Assembly (NCBI RefSeq): GCF_017916275.1
Contig: NZ_JAFMST010000009.1
Coordinates: forward strand, 62,001 to 126,000
Direction: 5' to 3'
Source of the DNA: Rubellimicrobium arenae
GTDB taxonomy: Bacteria > Pseudomonadota > Alphaproteobacteria > Rhodobacterales > Rhodobacteraceae
Length of the DNA stretch: 64,000 nucleotides
The translations under genes and the position numbers were made by a program. Position 1 is the stretch's first letter. Each line of letters opens with the position of its first letter. The notes beneath the pieces were generated by a model. It searched no databases and was not told the DNA's origin. It saw only the letters and a list, made by a program, of their open reading frames with translations. Shown here in pieces: positions 37,698 through 45,684 of this stretch.

Positions 37698-37792
37698 GGA
37701 TCCCATCCTTGCCGGTCGGGCCTGCGGTTACCGCTGCCCGCCCCATGAAGCAAGCGGGATGGGGCGCTGAAACGATCCGACCGATCTGGCCG

Positions 37793-37849
37793 TTGACTTG
37801 TCAGGCGGAGGACATAATCTCGACTAAGTGAATCGAGATTTAATCGAGA
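37793..37849 (+). promoter_or_regulatory. promoter with overlapping dyad upstream of small membrane gene
   Basis: TTGACT (37793-37798) and TAATCT (37815-37820), 16 bases apart, make a reasonable sigma-70-type promoter. An inverted repeat AATCTCGA (37816-37823) and TCGAGATT (37833-37840) overlaps the -10 box, and a further half copy TAATCGAGA follows at 37841-37849. A regulator bound here would block the promoter. The right half resembles the dyad in front of the paralogous gene at 38365. Confidence 0.55.
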
Positions 37850-37884
37850 GCCGAGCCACTGGGCGCCGAAGGCAGGAGGACAGG

Positions 37885-38124
37885 ATGTCGCTGAGTCACC
37901 TGATGATCGGAGTGCTGGGAGGATTGGCGGCCGTGGTGGCCTGGGTGGTCCTGGGTCATTCGTGGTGGCTGGTTCCCTTCGTCTATCCCTTGGCCGGGAA
38001 CCTGTGCCTGGCCCTGAGCTTCGTTCTGCGTCTGGGCTGGGACCATGTGCGGCGGACGGCCCACCGCGCGCCGTCGTCGGCCTGGCGCACGGCACCGGCC
38101 CACGGGACGCGCCTCGCGCACTGA
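37885..38124 (+). CDS. small membrane protein (paralog 1 of 2)
   Basis: A 79-residue protein with two hydrophobic segments (LMIGVLGGLAAVVAWVVLG and WWLVPFVYPLAGNLCLALSF) and a basic, Arg/His-rich tail. AGGAGG lies seven bases upstream of the ATG. It resembles the 70-residue protein encoded at 38365: both show L-x-H-L, GG, G-x-S-x-W, Tyr and GN-x-x-L-x-LS in the same order. No known family is recognised. The AT-rich promoter region with a dyad makes regulated expression likely. Confidence 0.7.
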   Translation: MSLSHLMIGVLGGLAAVVAWVVLGHSWWLVPFVYPLAGNLCLALSFVLRLGWDHVRRTAHRAPSSAWRTAPAHGTRLAH

Positions 38125-38263
38125 GGCCGGGCCTCCGTCACATCATCGGACAACAGCCCCTTCGGGCGCTGATCCACGGTCCTGCGGGCCGGATTGTGTC
38201 CTGCTTGCAAGCCCGGTGACCGGGCGCAGGCCTGCAACCGACGCTTAGGGAACTTAACCATCT

Positions 38264-38292
38264 TCTCAACCTTTGATTTATAAAGGTTGAGA
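38264..38292. promoter_or_regulatory. 11-bp inverted repeat upstream of second small membrane gene
   Basis: TCTCAACCTTT (38264-38274) and AAAGGTTGAGA (38282-38292) are perfect inverted copies around GATTTAT. The surrounding 60 bases are unusually AT-rich for this genome. The right edge GAGATTTAA also occurs next to the dyad at 37816-37849. It lies about 72 bases before the next ATG. The remaining part of 38125-38364 contains nothing else I can support. Confidence 0.55.
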
Positions 38293-38364
38293 TTTAAGTC
38301 CCCTTTAACCCTTTGGGGCTCAATCGGTGGCTGCGGGCAACAACCCGACAGCCGAGGAGGACCG

Positions 38365-38577
38365 ATGATGATACTGGGTCATCTGCTTGTCGCCGTGACG
38401 GGCGGGGTGGGCGCTGCAGTCGCCTCGCTGGCGGCCGGGCAATCGCCTTGGATGGCGGCGCTGCTTTATGTGGCGGGCGGGAACGCGGGACTGGGGCTGA
38501 GCGTGGCCGCCCAGCTCCTGCGGCACCAGATGGCCCATGAGGAGGCCGCGTCGCGCGCCACGGCCGCGGTCCGCTGA
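38365..38577 (+). CDS. small membrane protein (paralog 2 of 2)
   Basis: A 70-residue protein starting MMILGHLLVAVTGGVGAAVA, with two hydrophobic segments (the second being WMAALLYVAGGNAGLGLSV) and a short charged tail. GAGGAGG upstream of the ATG supports translation. By hand alignment about 17 of 44 core positions match the paralog at 37885. Function unknown. A terminator-like hairpin follows at 38647. Confidence 0.7.
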   Translation: MMILGHLLVAVTGGVGAAVASLAAGQSPWMAALLYVAGGNAGLGLSVAAQLLRHQMAHEEAASRATAAVR

Positions 38578-38646
38578 TCGGCCTGGCCCCCGGGCGCCCG
38601 TCCCTGCCCTGTTCCCGGATCTCGGACCCCGGGTCCCCGACATGAC

Positions 38647-38678
38647 AACGGGCGCCGGATGATCCGACGCCCGTTTTC
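38647..38678. terminator. bidirectional terminator between small membrane gene and rplT
   Basis: AACGGGCG (38647-38654) pairs with CGCCCGTT (38668-38675), and the inner bases CCGGAT/ATCCGA extend the stem imperfectly. On the plus strand TTTTCG follows, a usable U tract. On the minus strand, 20 bases after the rplT stop, the U tract is short. Confidence 0.65.
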
Positions 38679-38697
38679 GATGCGATGATCGCGCGGC

Positions 38698-39063
38698 TCA
38701 GGCCGGCAGAGCGGCGCGGGCCTTGTCGGCGATGGCGTTGAACGCCTCGGGCTCATGCACGGCGAGATCGGCGAGGACCTTGCGGTCGACCTCGATGCCG
38801 GCGAGCGACAGGCCGTTGATGAAGCGCGAGTAGGTCAGCGACGCGTCGAACGCGCGCACGGCGGCATTGATGCGCTGGATCCAGAGGGCGCGGAACTCCC
38901 GCTTGCGGACGCGGCGGTCGCGGGTGGCGTACTGGTTCGCCTTGTCGACGGCCTGCTTGGCGACCTTGAAGGTGCGGCGGCGGTGATCGTAGTAGCCCTT
39001 GGCGGCCTCGAGGACCTTCTTGTGGCGGCGGTGGGTGACGGGACCGGTCTTGGTACGGGACAT
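38698..39063 (-). CDS. rplT: 50S ribosomal protein L20
   Basis: A 121-residue basic protein: [20 protein letters not shown] and [20 protein letters not shown] are the invariant L20 blocks, followed by YSRFINGL and the C-terminal globular domain. Essential early assembly protein of the 50S subunit. It follows rpmI by 14 bases. infC, which often precedes this pair elsewhere, is not here; pyk lies upstream instead. Confidence 0.97.
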   Translation of the reverse strand: MSRTKTGPVTHRRHKKVLEAAKGYYDHRRRTFKVAKQAVDKANQYATRDRRVRKREFRALWIQRINAAVRAFDASLTYSRFINGLSLAGIEVDRKVLADLAVHEPEAFNAIADKARAALPA

Positions 39064-39077
39064 CTATCCGATTCCTC

Positions 39078-39278
39078 TCAGCGGGCGTAGGGCATGTAGG
39101 ACTTGATGATCTTCGTGTCCTGTTCGGACAGGACCGTGGTTCCCCGCGCCTGGCGGATGAACTTGGTGGTCCGCTTGATCATGCCGTGACGCTTGCCGGT
39201 CTGGCCGGCCTTGATCAGGCCGGAGGCGGTCACCTTGAAGCGCTTCTTGGCGCTCGACTTGGTCTTCATCTTGGGCAT
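39078..39278 (-). CDS. rpmI: 50S ribosomal protein L35
   Basis: A 66-residue protein starting [20 protein letters not shown], full length for L35, with [18 protein letters not shown] in the middle. AAGGAGCC precedes the ATG. The 15-residue upstream extension of the frame is not coding. It forms an operon with rplT; the promoter should lie in the 108 bases between it and pyk. Confidence 0.97.
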   Translation of the reverse strand: MPKMKTKSSAKKRFKVTASGLIKAGQTGKRHGMIKRTTKFIRQARGTTVLSEQDTKIIKSYMPYAR

Positions 39279-39386
39279 TTTAGGCTCCTTGCATGAGCGT
39301 GGCGCACGGGGAGGCAATGCCACTTGGCCATCCGTGCGAGAGTCGGAGCGCGCCCTATAGGGGCGCGCGCGGCGAAGGGCAAGCCC

Positions 39387-40835
39387 TCACTCGGGCTCGC
39401 CTTCGTAGACGAGGCGTTCCTGGCAGGGCGCGACCCGCAGGATGTTGGTCGAGCCCGGCGTGTTGAAGGGCACGCCCGCGGTGACCACGATGCGGTCGGT
39501 CGGATCGGCGAAGCCCTGCCCCACGGCGGCGTGGATCGCGGCGAGCACCGCCTTCTTGAAGCGGTCCACCGGGTCGGCGATCACGCAGTTGATGCCCCAG
39601 CTCAGGCACAGCCGGCGGGCCGTCTTCTCGATGGAGGTCAGCGCGATGATCGGCACGCGGGGCCGTTCGCGCGCCACGAGGAGCGCGGTGGTCCCGGATT
39701 CGGAGAAGCAGGCGATGGCCTTGACGTCCGTCGCCTCGGCGATCTCGCGCGCCGCCGCCACGATGCCGTCGGCCACGGTCTTGCGGGACACGGTGCGCGA
39801 GGCTTCGATGATCTGCGTGTAGGTCGGGTCGGATTCGACCTCGCGGGCGACGGCGTCCATGGTGGACACGGCCTCGCGCGGGTACTGGCCGGCGGCCGAT
39901 TCGGCGGACAGCATGATGGCGTCCGCGCCCTCGTAGATGGCGGTGGCGACGTCCGACACCTCGGCCCGGGTGGGCACGGGCGATTCGATCATGGATTCGA
40001 GCATCTGCGTCGCGACGATCACCGGCTTGGCGGCGGCGCGGCACTTGCGGACGAGCCGCTTCTGGATCGGCGGGACGTTCTGGACGGGCAGTTCGACGCC
40101 CAGGTCGCCGCGCGCCACCATGATGCCGTCCGACACCGCGAGGATGCCGTCGAAGTCATTCACGGCGGCCGGCTTCTCGATCTTGGACAGGATGCTGGCG
40201 CGGCCGCGGGCGAGGGCGCGCGCCTCCTCCACGTCGGCGGCGCGCTGCACGAAGGACAGCGCGAGCCAGTCCACGCCCAGCTCGCAGACGAATTCGAGGT
40301 CGCGGCGGTCCTTTTCGGACAGCGCGGCCAGCGGCAGCACCACGTCGGGGACGTTCACGCCCTTGCGGTTCGAGATGGTGCCGCCGACCACGACGACGCA
40401 GTTGGCGAAGTCGGGACCGCATTCCTGCACGCGCAGGCGGATCTTGCCGTCGTTGACGAGAAGCGAGGAGCCGGGCTCCAGCGCCTCGAAGATCTCCTTG
40501 TGGGGAAGCTGCACGCGGGTCGCGTCGCCCGGCGCGGCGTCGAGGTCGAGCCGGAAGGGCGCGCCCACCTGGAGGTCGAAGGCCCCTTCGCCGCCAAAGA
40601 CGCCGACGCGGAGCTTGGGCCCCTGCAGGTCGGCCAGGATGCCGATGGGCGAGCCCAGCTCGGCCTCGACCTCGCGGATGGCGCGATGGCGCGCGGCCAC
40701 GTCCTCATGGCCCCCATGGCTCATGTTGAGGCGGAAGACGTCGGCGCCGGCCTCGTGGAGAGTCCGGATCATCTCCTTGGACGAGGAAGCGGGGCCAAGG
40801 GTGGCCACGATCTTGACGTTGCGGTGGCGTCTCAT
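39387..40835 (-). CDS. pyk: pyruvate kinase
   Basis: A 482-residue enzyme. KIVATLGPASSS opens the barrel; RLNMSHG, LADLQGPKLRVG, then SKIEKPAAV (catalytic Lys), VARGDLGVELP (metal-binding Glu/Asp) and TQMLESMIESPVPTRAEVSDVA follow. The C-terminal domain has FSESGTTALLVARERP. It transfers phosphate from PEP to ADP, making pyruvate. A perfect LacI-type palindrome lies 30 bases upstream of the ATG, so repression by a CceR/PckR-type regulator is likely, opposite in sense to pckA in the same window. Confidence 0.97.
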   Translation of the reverse strand: MRRHRNVKIVATLGPASSSKEMIRTLHEAGADVFRLNMSHGGHEDVAARHRAIREVEAELGSPIGILADLQGPKLRVGVFGGEGAFDLQVGAPFRLDLDAAPGDATRVQLPHKEIFEALEPGSSLLVNDGKIRLRVQECGPDFANCVVVVGGTISNRKGVNVPDVVLPLAALSEKDRRDLEFVCELGVDWLALSFVQRAADVEEARALARGRASILSKIEKPAAVNDFDGILAVSDGIMVARGDLGVELPVQNVPPIQKRLVRKCRAAAKPVIVATQMLESMIESPVPTRAEVSDVATAIYEGADAIMLSAESAAGQYPREAVSTMDAVAREVESDPTYTQIIEASRTVSRKTVADGIVAAAREIAEATDVKAIACFSESGTTALLVARERPRVPIIALTSIEKTARRLCLSWGINCVIADPVDRFKKAVLAAIHAAVGQGFADPTDRIVVTAGVPFNTPGSTNILRVAPCQERLVYEGEPE

Positions 40836-40864
40836 GCCGATCTCCCGATGCGTCCTGGCGGTGC

Positions 40865-40876
40865 GTTAGCGCTAAC
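40865..40876. promoter_or_regulatory. perfect LacI-type operator upstream of pyk
   Basis: GTTAGCGCTAAC is a perfect 12-base palindrome with the central CG-containing step typical of LacI-family operators. It lies 30 bases before the pyk start and 70 bases before the divergent N-formylglutamate amidohydrolase gene. Two imperfect copies precede pckA (14167-14198). Confidence 0.75.
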
Positions 40877-40945
40877 GGAGCGCTTCCGTGCGCGGGGGCT
40901 TATGGCGCGATTTCCTTCGCGCCACAACTGGCCTATGGGTGGGTC

Positions 40946-41725
40946 ATGACCCTGCGCGCCGACCCGTTCGTCACCGACCCCGCCTACGACATCGTCGACC
41001 TCGAGGCTCCCGGTCCCTGGGTGGTGACCTGCGACCATGCCTCGAATGCGGTGCCGGACTGGGTGGCGGGCGGCGACCTGGGGCTGCCGGCCTGGGACAT
41101 GGCACGCCACATCGCCTACGACGTGGGGGCGGCGGGCCTTGCGCGGGCGCTGGCGCGGCGGCTGGACAGCCCCGCGATCCTGGCCCGGTTCTCGCGGCTC
41201 GTGATCGACCCCAACCGGGGCGAGGACGATCCGACGCTGGTCATGCGCCTTTACGACGGATCGATCATCCCGGCGAACCGCCGGCTGGGCCCGGACGACA
41301 TCGAGGCGCGGCTCGACCGGCTCCACCGGCCCTATCACGCCGCCCTGGAGGCGCTGATCGGCGCGCGGGAGGATGCCGCGGTGCTGGCGATCCACAGCTT
41401 CACGCCCCAGCTTCAGGGCCGCCCGCCCCGGCCCTGGCAGGTCGCGGTGCTCCATTCGCATCTGGATGGGCGGCTGGCCCTGCCGCTGCTGGCCCGCCTG
41501 GGCGCCGAGGCAGACCTTTGCGTGGGCGACAACGAACCGTATTCGGGCCACCTTCCCGGCGATTCGATCGACCGTCATGCGCTGGCGCCGGGGCGGCTCA
41601 ACGTGCTGATCGAGGTCAGGAACGACCTGATCGCCACGCCCGAGGACCAGGAGGTCTGGGCCGCCCGGCTCGCGCCCCTGTTGCAGGATTCCCTTTCCGA
41701 GGCCCGGAGGACCCGCCATGGATGA
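40946..41725 (+). CDS. N-formylglutamate amidohydrolase family protein
   Basis: A 259-residue member of the FGase family. VVTCDHASNAVP has the Asp-His pair near the N-terminus, HIAYDVGAAGLARAL and RLVIDPNRGEDDP form the central conserved block, and AVLAIHSFTPQ provides another metal-binding His. The family includes HutG-type hydrolases that cut N-formylglutamate, but no histidine-utilisation genes are nearby, so the substrate is uncertain. The gene overlaps the following DUF1244 gene by eight bases. No strong ribosome-binding site is seen. Confidence 0.88.
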   Translation: MTLRADPFVTDPAYDIVDLEAPGPWVVTCDHASNAVPDWVAGGDLGLPAWDMARHIAYDVGAAGLARALARRLDSPAILARFSRLVIDPNRGEDDPTLVMRLYDGSIIPANRRLGPDDIEARLDRLHRPYHAALEALIGAREDAAVLAIHSFTPQLQGRPPRPWQVAVLHSHLDGRLALPLLARLGAEADLCVGDNEPYSGHLPGDSIDRHALAPGRLNVLIEVRNDLIATPEDQEVWAARLAPLLQDSLSEARRTRHG

Positions 41726-42035
41726 CGCCACCCGCACCGAGATCGAGGCCGCCGCCTTCCGCGCCCTGCGGGCGCATCTGCTGGAAGCCCGGCCCGACGT
41801 GCAGAACATCGACCTGATGAACCTCGCGGGCTTCTGCCGGAACTGCCTGAGCCGCTGGATGCAGGAGGCCGCCGCCGAGCGGGGGGTCGCGCTCAGCAAG
41901 GAGGAAGGGCGCGAACTGTTCTACGGAATGCCCTATCCGGACTGGGTCGCCGCCCATCAGACCGAGGCGGACGAGGCCAAGACGGCGGCGTTCCAGGTCG
42001 CCTTCGCGGAGAACGTGAAGCCCCGAAAAGACTGA
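41718..42035 (+). CDS. DUF1244 domain-containing protein
   Basis: A 105-residue protein with the DUF1244 signature: AFRALRAHLLEARPDVQNID, LMNLAGFCRNCLSRWMQEA with two Cys three apart, and ELFYGMPYPDWVAAHQ. Structures of this family are small helical proteins; no function is established. CGGAGG lies eight bases upstream. It is translationally coupled to the amidohydrolase gene upstream, a pairing seen in other alphaproteobacteria. Confidence 0.9.
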   Translation: MDDATRTEIEAAAFRALRAHLLEARPDVQNIDLMNLAGFCRNCLSRWMQEAAAERGVALSKEEGRELFYGMPYPDWVAAHQTEADEAKTAAFQVAFAENVKPRKD

Positions 42036-42209
42036 CAAATCAAGGTTGAGCAGTCCGCTGAAACGCACAGGTGTGTCGGCGAAAACCCGCCGAACTGCGA
42101 AAAAGATAGGTGCCGCGGCGGAAACGACAGGAAACTATTCCTTAACCTTCGCGTTGAGTCGCAGGTCGGCGCGCAGGGCGTGTGGACTGTTCTTGGTTTC
42201 GGAGACGAC

Positions 42210-42386
42210 ATGTTCCTTACCTCCTTCGTTGCGAGCTTCACCTCGGTGCAGAAGCGTCGCGCCGTCGCATCGACGGACGGGGGCCACCCCGATCTCGATG
42301 GGGCCCTGGAGGAACTGTTCGCCGTCTGGCCGCTCGACCCGGAGGAGGAGCGGGAGGTGAGGGCGCGCTACGCCGCGCCCCGCTGA
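42210..42386 (+). CDS. small hypothetical protein
   Basis: A 58-residue protein: a short hydrophobic N-terminus (MFLTSFVASF) and an acidic C-terminal part (DLDGALEELFAVWPLDPEEE). GGAG lies nine bases upstream of the ATG; a GTG ten codons earlier (42180) is possible but lacks a ribosome-binding site. The 174 bases before it are AT-richer than average and could hold its promoter (CTTAACC near 42140). No family is recognised. Confidence 0.5.
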   Translation: MFLTSFVASFTSVQKRRAVASTDGGHPDLDGALEELFAVWPLDPEEEREVRARYAAPR

Positions 42387-42395
42387 CGCCCGGCC

Positions 42396-43256
42396 TCAGA
42401 TCGCCGACTTGCGGCTTTCCTCGATGTAGATCTCGCGCAGGCGCGCGGCGATGGCGCCGGGCTTGCCGCGTCCGATGTCCCGTCCGTCGATCCGCACCAC
42501 CGGCATGACGAAGGTCGTGGCCGAGGTGATGAAGGCCTCGTCGGCGGCCAGCGCCTCGTCGAGGGTGAAGGGACGCTCCTCCACCTTCATCTGCGCCTCG
42601 CGGGCGAAGCGGAGGACGGCGGCGCGGGTGATGCCCGACAGGATCTGCGGCCCGAGGTCGCGGGTGACGATGGTGTCGCCCTTGACGATGTAGGCGTTGT
42701 TCGAGGTGCCTTCGGTGATGACGCCGTCCTCGATCATCCAGGCGTCGTCGGCGCCCTGCGCCTTGGCCATCATCTTGCCCATGGACGGATAAAGGAGCTG
42801 AACCGTCTTGATGTCCCGCCGCGCCCAGCGCTGGTCGGGGATGGACACGACGGTCATGCCGGTCCGGGCCAGGGGGCTGTCGGCGAGGCCGGGCTTGGAC
42901 TGGGTGAAGAGCACCAGCGTCGGCGGCACCGAGGCGTCGGGGTAGACGAAATCGCGGTCGGCGGGCGCGCCGCGCGTGACCTGGAGGTAGATCATCCCGT
43001 CGGAGAGGTCGTTGCGGGCGACCAGCTCGCGGTGGATGGCGAGCAGCTCCTCGTCGGTGGCGGGCGAGGGCATGTCCAGTTCGGACAGCGAGCGGCGCAG
43101 GCGCGCGGTGTGGCCGTCGAAGTCCACGAGCTTGCCGCCGAGGACCGAGGTCACCTCGTAGACGGCGTCGGCCATCAGGAAGCCGCGGTCGAAGACGGAC
43201 ACCTTGGCCTCCCCCTCGGGCAGGTATTGGCCATTGACGTAGACGATGCGGCTCAT
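42396..43256 (-). CDS. dat: D-amino-acid transaminase, class IV
   Basis: A 286-residue PLP enzyme of fold type IV. It begins MSRIVYVNGQYLPEGEAKVS. DIKTVQLLYPSMGKMMAKAQ corresponds to the region with the PLP-binding Lys in this family, and VITEGTSNNAYIV is the conserved block that binds the PLP phosphate side. The D-amino-acid aminotransferase subgroup is favoured over branched-chain aminotransferase by length and by neighbourhood. The preceding gene on the same strand is a dipeptide epimerase, and the two start/stop codons nearly touch. A GTG overlapping the epimerase stop (43262) is an alternative start. Together they may recycle murein peptides. Confidence 0.87.
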   Translation of the reverse strand: MSRIVYVNGQYLPEGEAKVSVFDRGFLMADAVYEVTSVLGGKLVDFDGHTARLRRSLSELDMPSPATDEELLAIHRELVARNDLSDGMIYLQVTRGAPADRDFVYPDASVPPTLVLFTQSKPGLADSPLARTGMTVVSIPDQRWARRDIKTVQLLYPSMGKMMAKAQGADDAWMIEDGVITEGTSNNAYIVKGDTIVTRDLGPQILSGITRAAVLRFAREAQMKVEERPFTLDEALAADEAFITSATTFVMPVVRIDGRDIGRGKPGAIAARLREIYIEESRKSAI

Positions 43257-43258
43257 GC

Positions 43259-44224
43259 TCACCCCCAGAGTTCCGCCGACGGCGGATGGACCCCCGCCTC
43301 GGAATAGTCGAGCGGACGGGGGCGGTCCTGAGCGAGAAGCAGCGGCCCGTCAAGGTCGGCCACGTCGCAGCCCTGCGCCACCAGCACGGCGGGCGCCATG
43401 GCGAGCGAGGTGCCCACCATGCAGCCGACCATCAGGCGGAAGCCCATGGCCTGCGCCGCCTCCCGCAGGGCCATCGCCTCGGTCAGGCCGCCGGTCTTGT
43501 CGAGCTTGATGTTGACGGCGTCGTAGCGGCCGCGCAGCGCGGGGAGCGAGGCGCGGTCGTGGCAGCTTTCGTCGGCGCAGACCGGCAGGGGGCGGGCCAT
43601 GTGGGCCAGCGCCTCGTCCTGCCCGGCGGGGAGGGGCTGTTCCACCAGTTCGACGCCGAGGCGGAGGAGATGGGGCGCGAGGGCCGCGTAAAGCTCGGGC
43701 GTCCAGCCTTCGTTGGCGTCCACGATCAGGCGGGAGCGGGGCGCGCCGCGACGCACGGCCTCGAGGCGCGGCATGTCGGATTCGGTGCCGAGCTTGATCT
43801 TGAGGAGGGGCCGGTGGGCATGGAGGCGGGCCTGCGCCTCCATGGCCTCGGGGGCGTCGAGGGACAGGGTGAAGGCGGTGACGACCGGCTGCGGCGCGGG
43901 CAGGCCCCAAAGGTCCCAGACCCGCACGCCCGCCTGCTTGGCCGCGAGGTCCCAGAGCGCGCAGTCGGCGGCGTTGCGGGCGGCGCCGGGCGGCAGGAGA
44001 TCGGAGAGGGTGGCAAGGCTCGCGTCCGGGGGCAGCGCGGCGATGGCCTGGGCCACGCCCTCCACCGTTTCGCCGTAGCGGGCGTAGGGGACGCATTCGC
44101 CCCGGCCCGTCGCGCCGTCGCGGGCCACGGTGGCCGTGACCACCCGCGCCTCGGTCTTGGAGCCCCGGCTGATGGTGAAGGCCTGGGCGAGGCGGAAGCT
44201 CTCGATGGCGGCGGCGAAGGACAT
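43259..44224 (-). CDS. L-Ala-D/L-Glu (dipeptide) epimerase, enolase superfamily
   Basis: A 321-residue enzyme. RGECVPYARYGET is the capping-domain loop. LLKIKLG carries the KxK acid/base lysine, IVDANEGW, VEQPLP and CADESCHD supply the three metal ligands, and NIKLDKTGG the opposite lysine. The late DLDGP is the DxD motif that, in characterised Ala-Glu epimerases, binds the dipeptide amino group. The likely role is recycling of murein-derived L-Ala-D-Glu. It is upstream of and nearly overlapping the D-amino-acid transaminase gene, which supports that. Confidence 0.9.
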   Translation of the reverse strand: MSFAAAIESFRLAQAFTISRGSKTEARVVTATVARDGATGRGECVPYARYGETVEGVAQAIAALPPDASLATLSDLLPPGAARNAADCALWDLAAKQAGVRVWDLWGLPAPQPVVTAFTLSLDAPEAMEAQARLHAHRPLLKIKLGTESDMPRLEAVRRGAPRSRLIVDANEGWTPELYAALAPHLLRLGVELVEQPLPAGQDEALAHMARPLPVCADESCHDRASLPALRGRYDAVNIKLDKTGGLTEAMALREAAQAMGFRLMVGCMVGTSLAMAPAVLVAQGCDVADLDGPLLLAQDRPRPLDYSEAGVHPPSAELWG

Positions 44225-44346
44225 GGGACCGGCTCCTCGGATGGCTGGTCCCTGTTATCCGGCGCAGGACGCGCGGACCAGCCGGGCGGCTCGGGATCGC
44301 GACCGGCCCCCTGCCCTTCCGGCGCGCGGTCGGCTAGATTGGGTCC

Positions 44347-45132
44347 ATGGACCCCGCCCTCCTCCATGCGCGCGCCGCGCTCGACTGGCTTCTGGAGCTC
44401 GGCGCCGACGAGGCGATCGGGGAGGACCCGGTCAACCGCTACGACCTGGCGGCCCGCGCGCCGGCCCCGGCCCCCGCGGCGCCCGCCGCCCCGCCGATGT
44501 CCGCGCCGGCCGTGGCGACCGGCCCGGCCGACCCGGTGGCGACCGCGCGGGCGCTGGCGCGCGAGGCGCGGGACCTGGCCGCCCTGGCCGCCGCGATGGA
44601 GGGGTTCGACTGCGAGCTCAGGCCCGGGGCGCGGAGCTTCGTCTTCGCGGATGGCACGGCGGGGGCGCCGCTGATGGTCGTGGGCGAGGCGCCGGGGCGG
44701 GACGAGGACATCCAGGGCAAGCCCTTCGTGGGCGCGGCGGGGCAGCTTCTCGACAAGATGCTCGCGGCCATCGGGCGGGACCGGACGGACCCGGATCCGG
44801 CCCGCGCCGTCTACATCTCGAACGTGCTGCCCTGGCGCCCGCCGGGAAACCGACGCCCCGAAACGCCCGAGATCGACCGCTGGCGGCCCTTCCTGCAACG
44901 GCACATCGAACTGGCCGCGCCCAGGGTCGTGCTGATCATGGGCAATTCGCCCGCGATCGCGCTGCTGAACCGGGGCGGGATCACGCAGATCCGGGGCCAG
45001 TGGACCGAGGCCGTGGGCCGTCCGGCGCTGCCGTCCTTCCACCCGAGTTATCTCCTGCGGAACCCGCCCGCCAAGCGCGAGGCCTGGGCGGACCTCCTGT
45101 CGCTTCATGCGCGGCTGCGCGCCCTGCCCTAA
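44347..45132 (+). CDS. uracil-DNA glycosylase family protein, family 4-like, lacking Fe-S cysteines
   Basis: A 261-residue protein. Residues 1-85 are Ala/Pro-rich and probably disordered. The UDG fold follows with MVVGEAPGRDEDIQGKPFVGAAGQLLDKML (motif 1, GEAPG), ISNVLPWRPPGNR and, near the end, FHPSYLLRNPPAKR (motif 2, HPS). These fit family 4 and relatives that excise uracil from DNA. Only one Cys occurs in the whole protein (in EGFDCELR), so the four ligands of the family-4 iron-sulfur cluster are missing. A moaB gene follows after nine bases. Confidence 0.87.
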   Translation: MDPALLHARAALDWLLELGADEAIGEDPVNRYDLAARAPAPAPAAPAAPPMSAPAVATGPADPVATARALAREARDLAALAAAMEGFDCELRPGARSFVFADGTAGAPLMVVGEAPGRDEDIQGKPFVGAAGQLLDKMLAAIGRDRTDPDPARAVYISNVLPWRPPGNRRPETPEIDRWRPFLQRHIELAAPRVVLIMGNSPAIALLNRGGITQIRGQWTEAVGRPALPSFHPSYLLRNPPAKREAWADLLSLHARLRALP

Positions 45133-45141
45133 GGATCCCGG

Positions 45142-45681
45142 ATGTCCCGCATCGACGAATCACGTCCCTTCCACCCCGTGCGGATCGCCCTGCTCACCGT
45201 GTCGGACACCCGGACGCCCGGCACCGATCGGTCCGGCGACACCCTGGCCGAGCGGATCGCCGGGGCCGGGCACGTCCTGGCCGCCCGCGCGATCCTGCCC
45301 GACGAGCGGGGGCAGATCGCGGGGCAGCTGCGCCACTGGATCGAGGACCCGGACATCGACGTGGTGATCTCGACGGGGGGCACCGGGCTCACCGGGCGGG
45401 ACGTGACCGTCGAGGCCCACCGGGATGTCTACGAGAAGGAGATCGAGGCCTTCGGGACGATCTTCGCGCTGGTCAGCTACGAGACCATCGGCACCAGCGC
45501 GGTGCAAAGCCGCGCCACCGGGGGCGTGGCGAACGGGACCTACCTGTTCGCGCTGCCCGGCAGCCCGGGCGCCTGCCGCGACGCCTGGGACCGCATCCTG
45601 AAGCTCCAGCTCGACAGCCGGCACATGCCCTGCAACTTCGTGGAGATCATGCCCCGGCTGGGCGAGGGCCGCCCCGGCTGA
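45142..45681 (+). CDS. moaB: molybdenum cofactor biosynthesis protein B
   Basis: A 179-residue MoaB/MogA-like protein. ALLTVSDTRTPGTDRSGDTL starts the fold, VVISTGGTGLTGRDVTVEA is the molybdopterin-binding signature, and FALPGSPGACRDAWDRIL follows. The family adenylylates molybdopterin or is an inactive paralog of MogA. AAGGA precedes the ATG. It is probably in one unit with the glycosylase gene. Its end is three bases from the stop of the convergent DsbD-domain gene. Confidence 0.93.
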   Translation: MSRIDESRPFHPVRIALLTVSDTRTPGTDRSGDTLAERIAGAGHVLAARAILPDERGQIAGQLRHWIEDPDIDVVISTGGTGLTGRDVTVEAHRDVYEKEIEAFGTIFALVSYETIGTSAVQSRATGGVANGTYLFALPGSPGACRDAWDRILKLQLDSRHMPCNFVEIMPRLGEGRPG

Positions 45682-45684
45682 GCC

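Noticed and set aside
37816-37849. Possible lux box for quorum sensing
   Set aside because: The dyad lacks the 20-base CT-N12-AG architecture of LuxR sites, and no luxR/luxI gene is in the window.
42180-42209. GTG start ten codons upstream for the small gene at 42210
   Set aside because: No Shine-Dalgarno; the ATG has GGAG at a normal distance.
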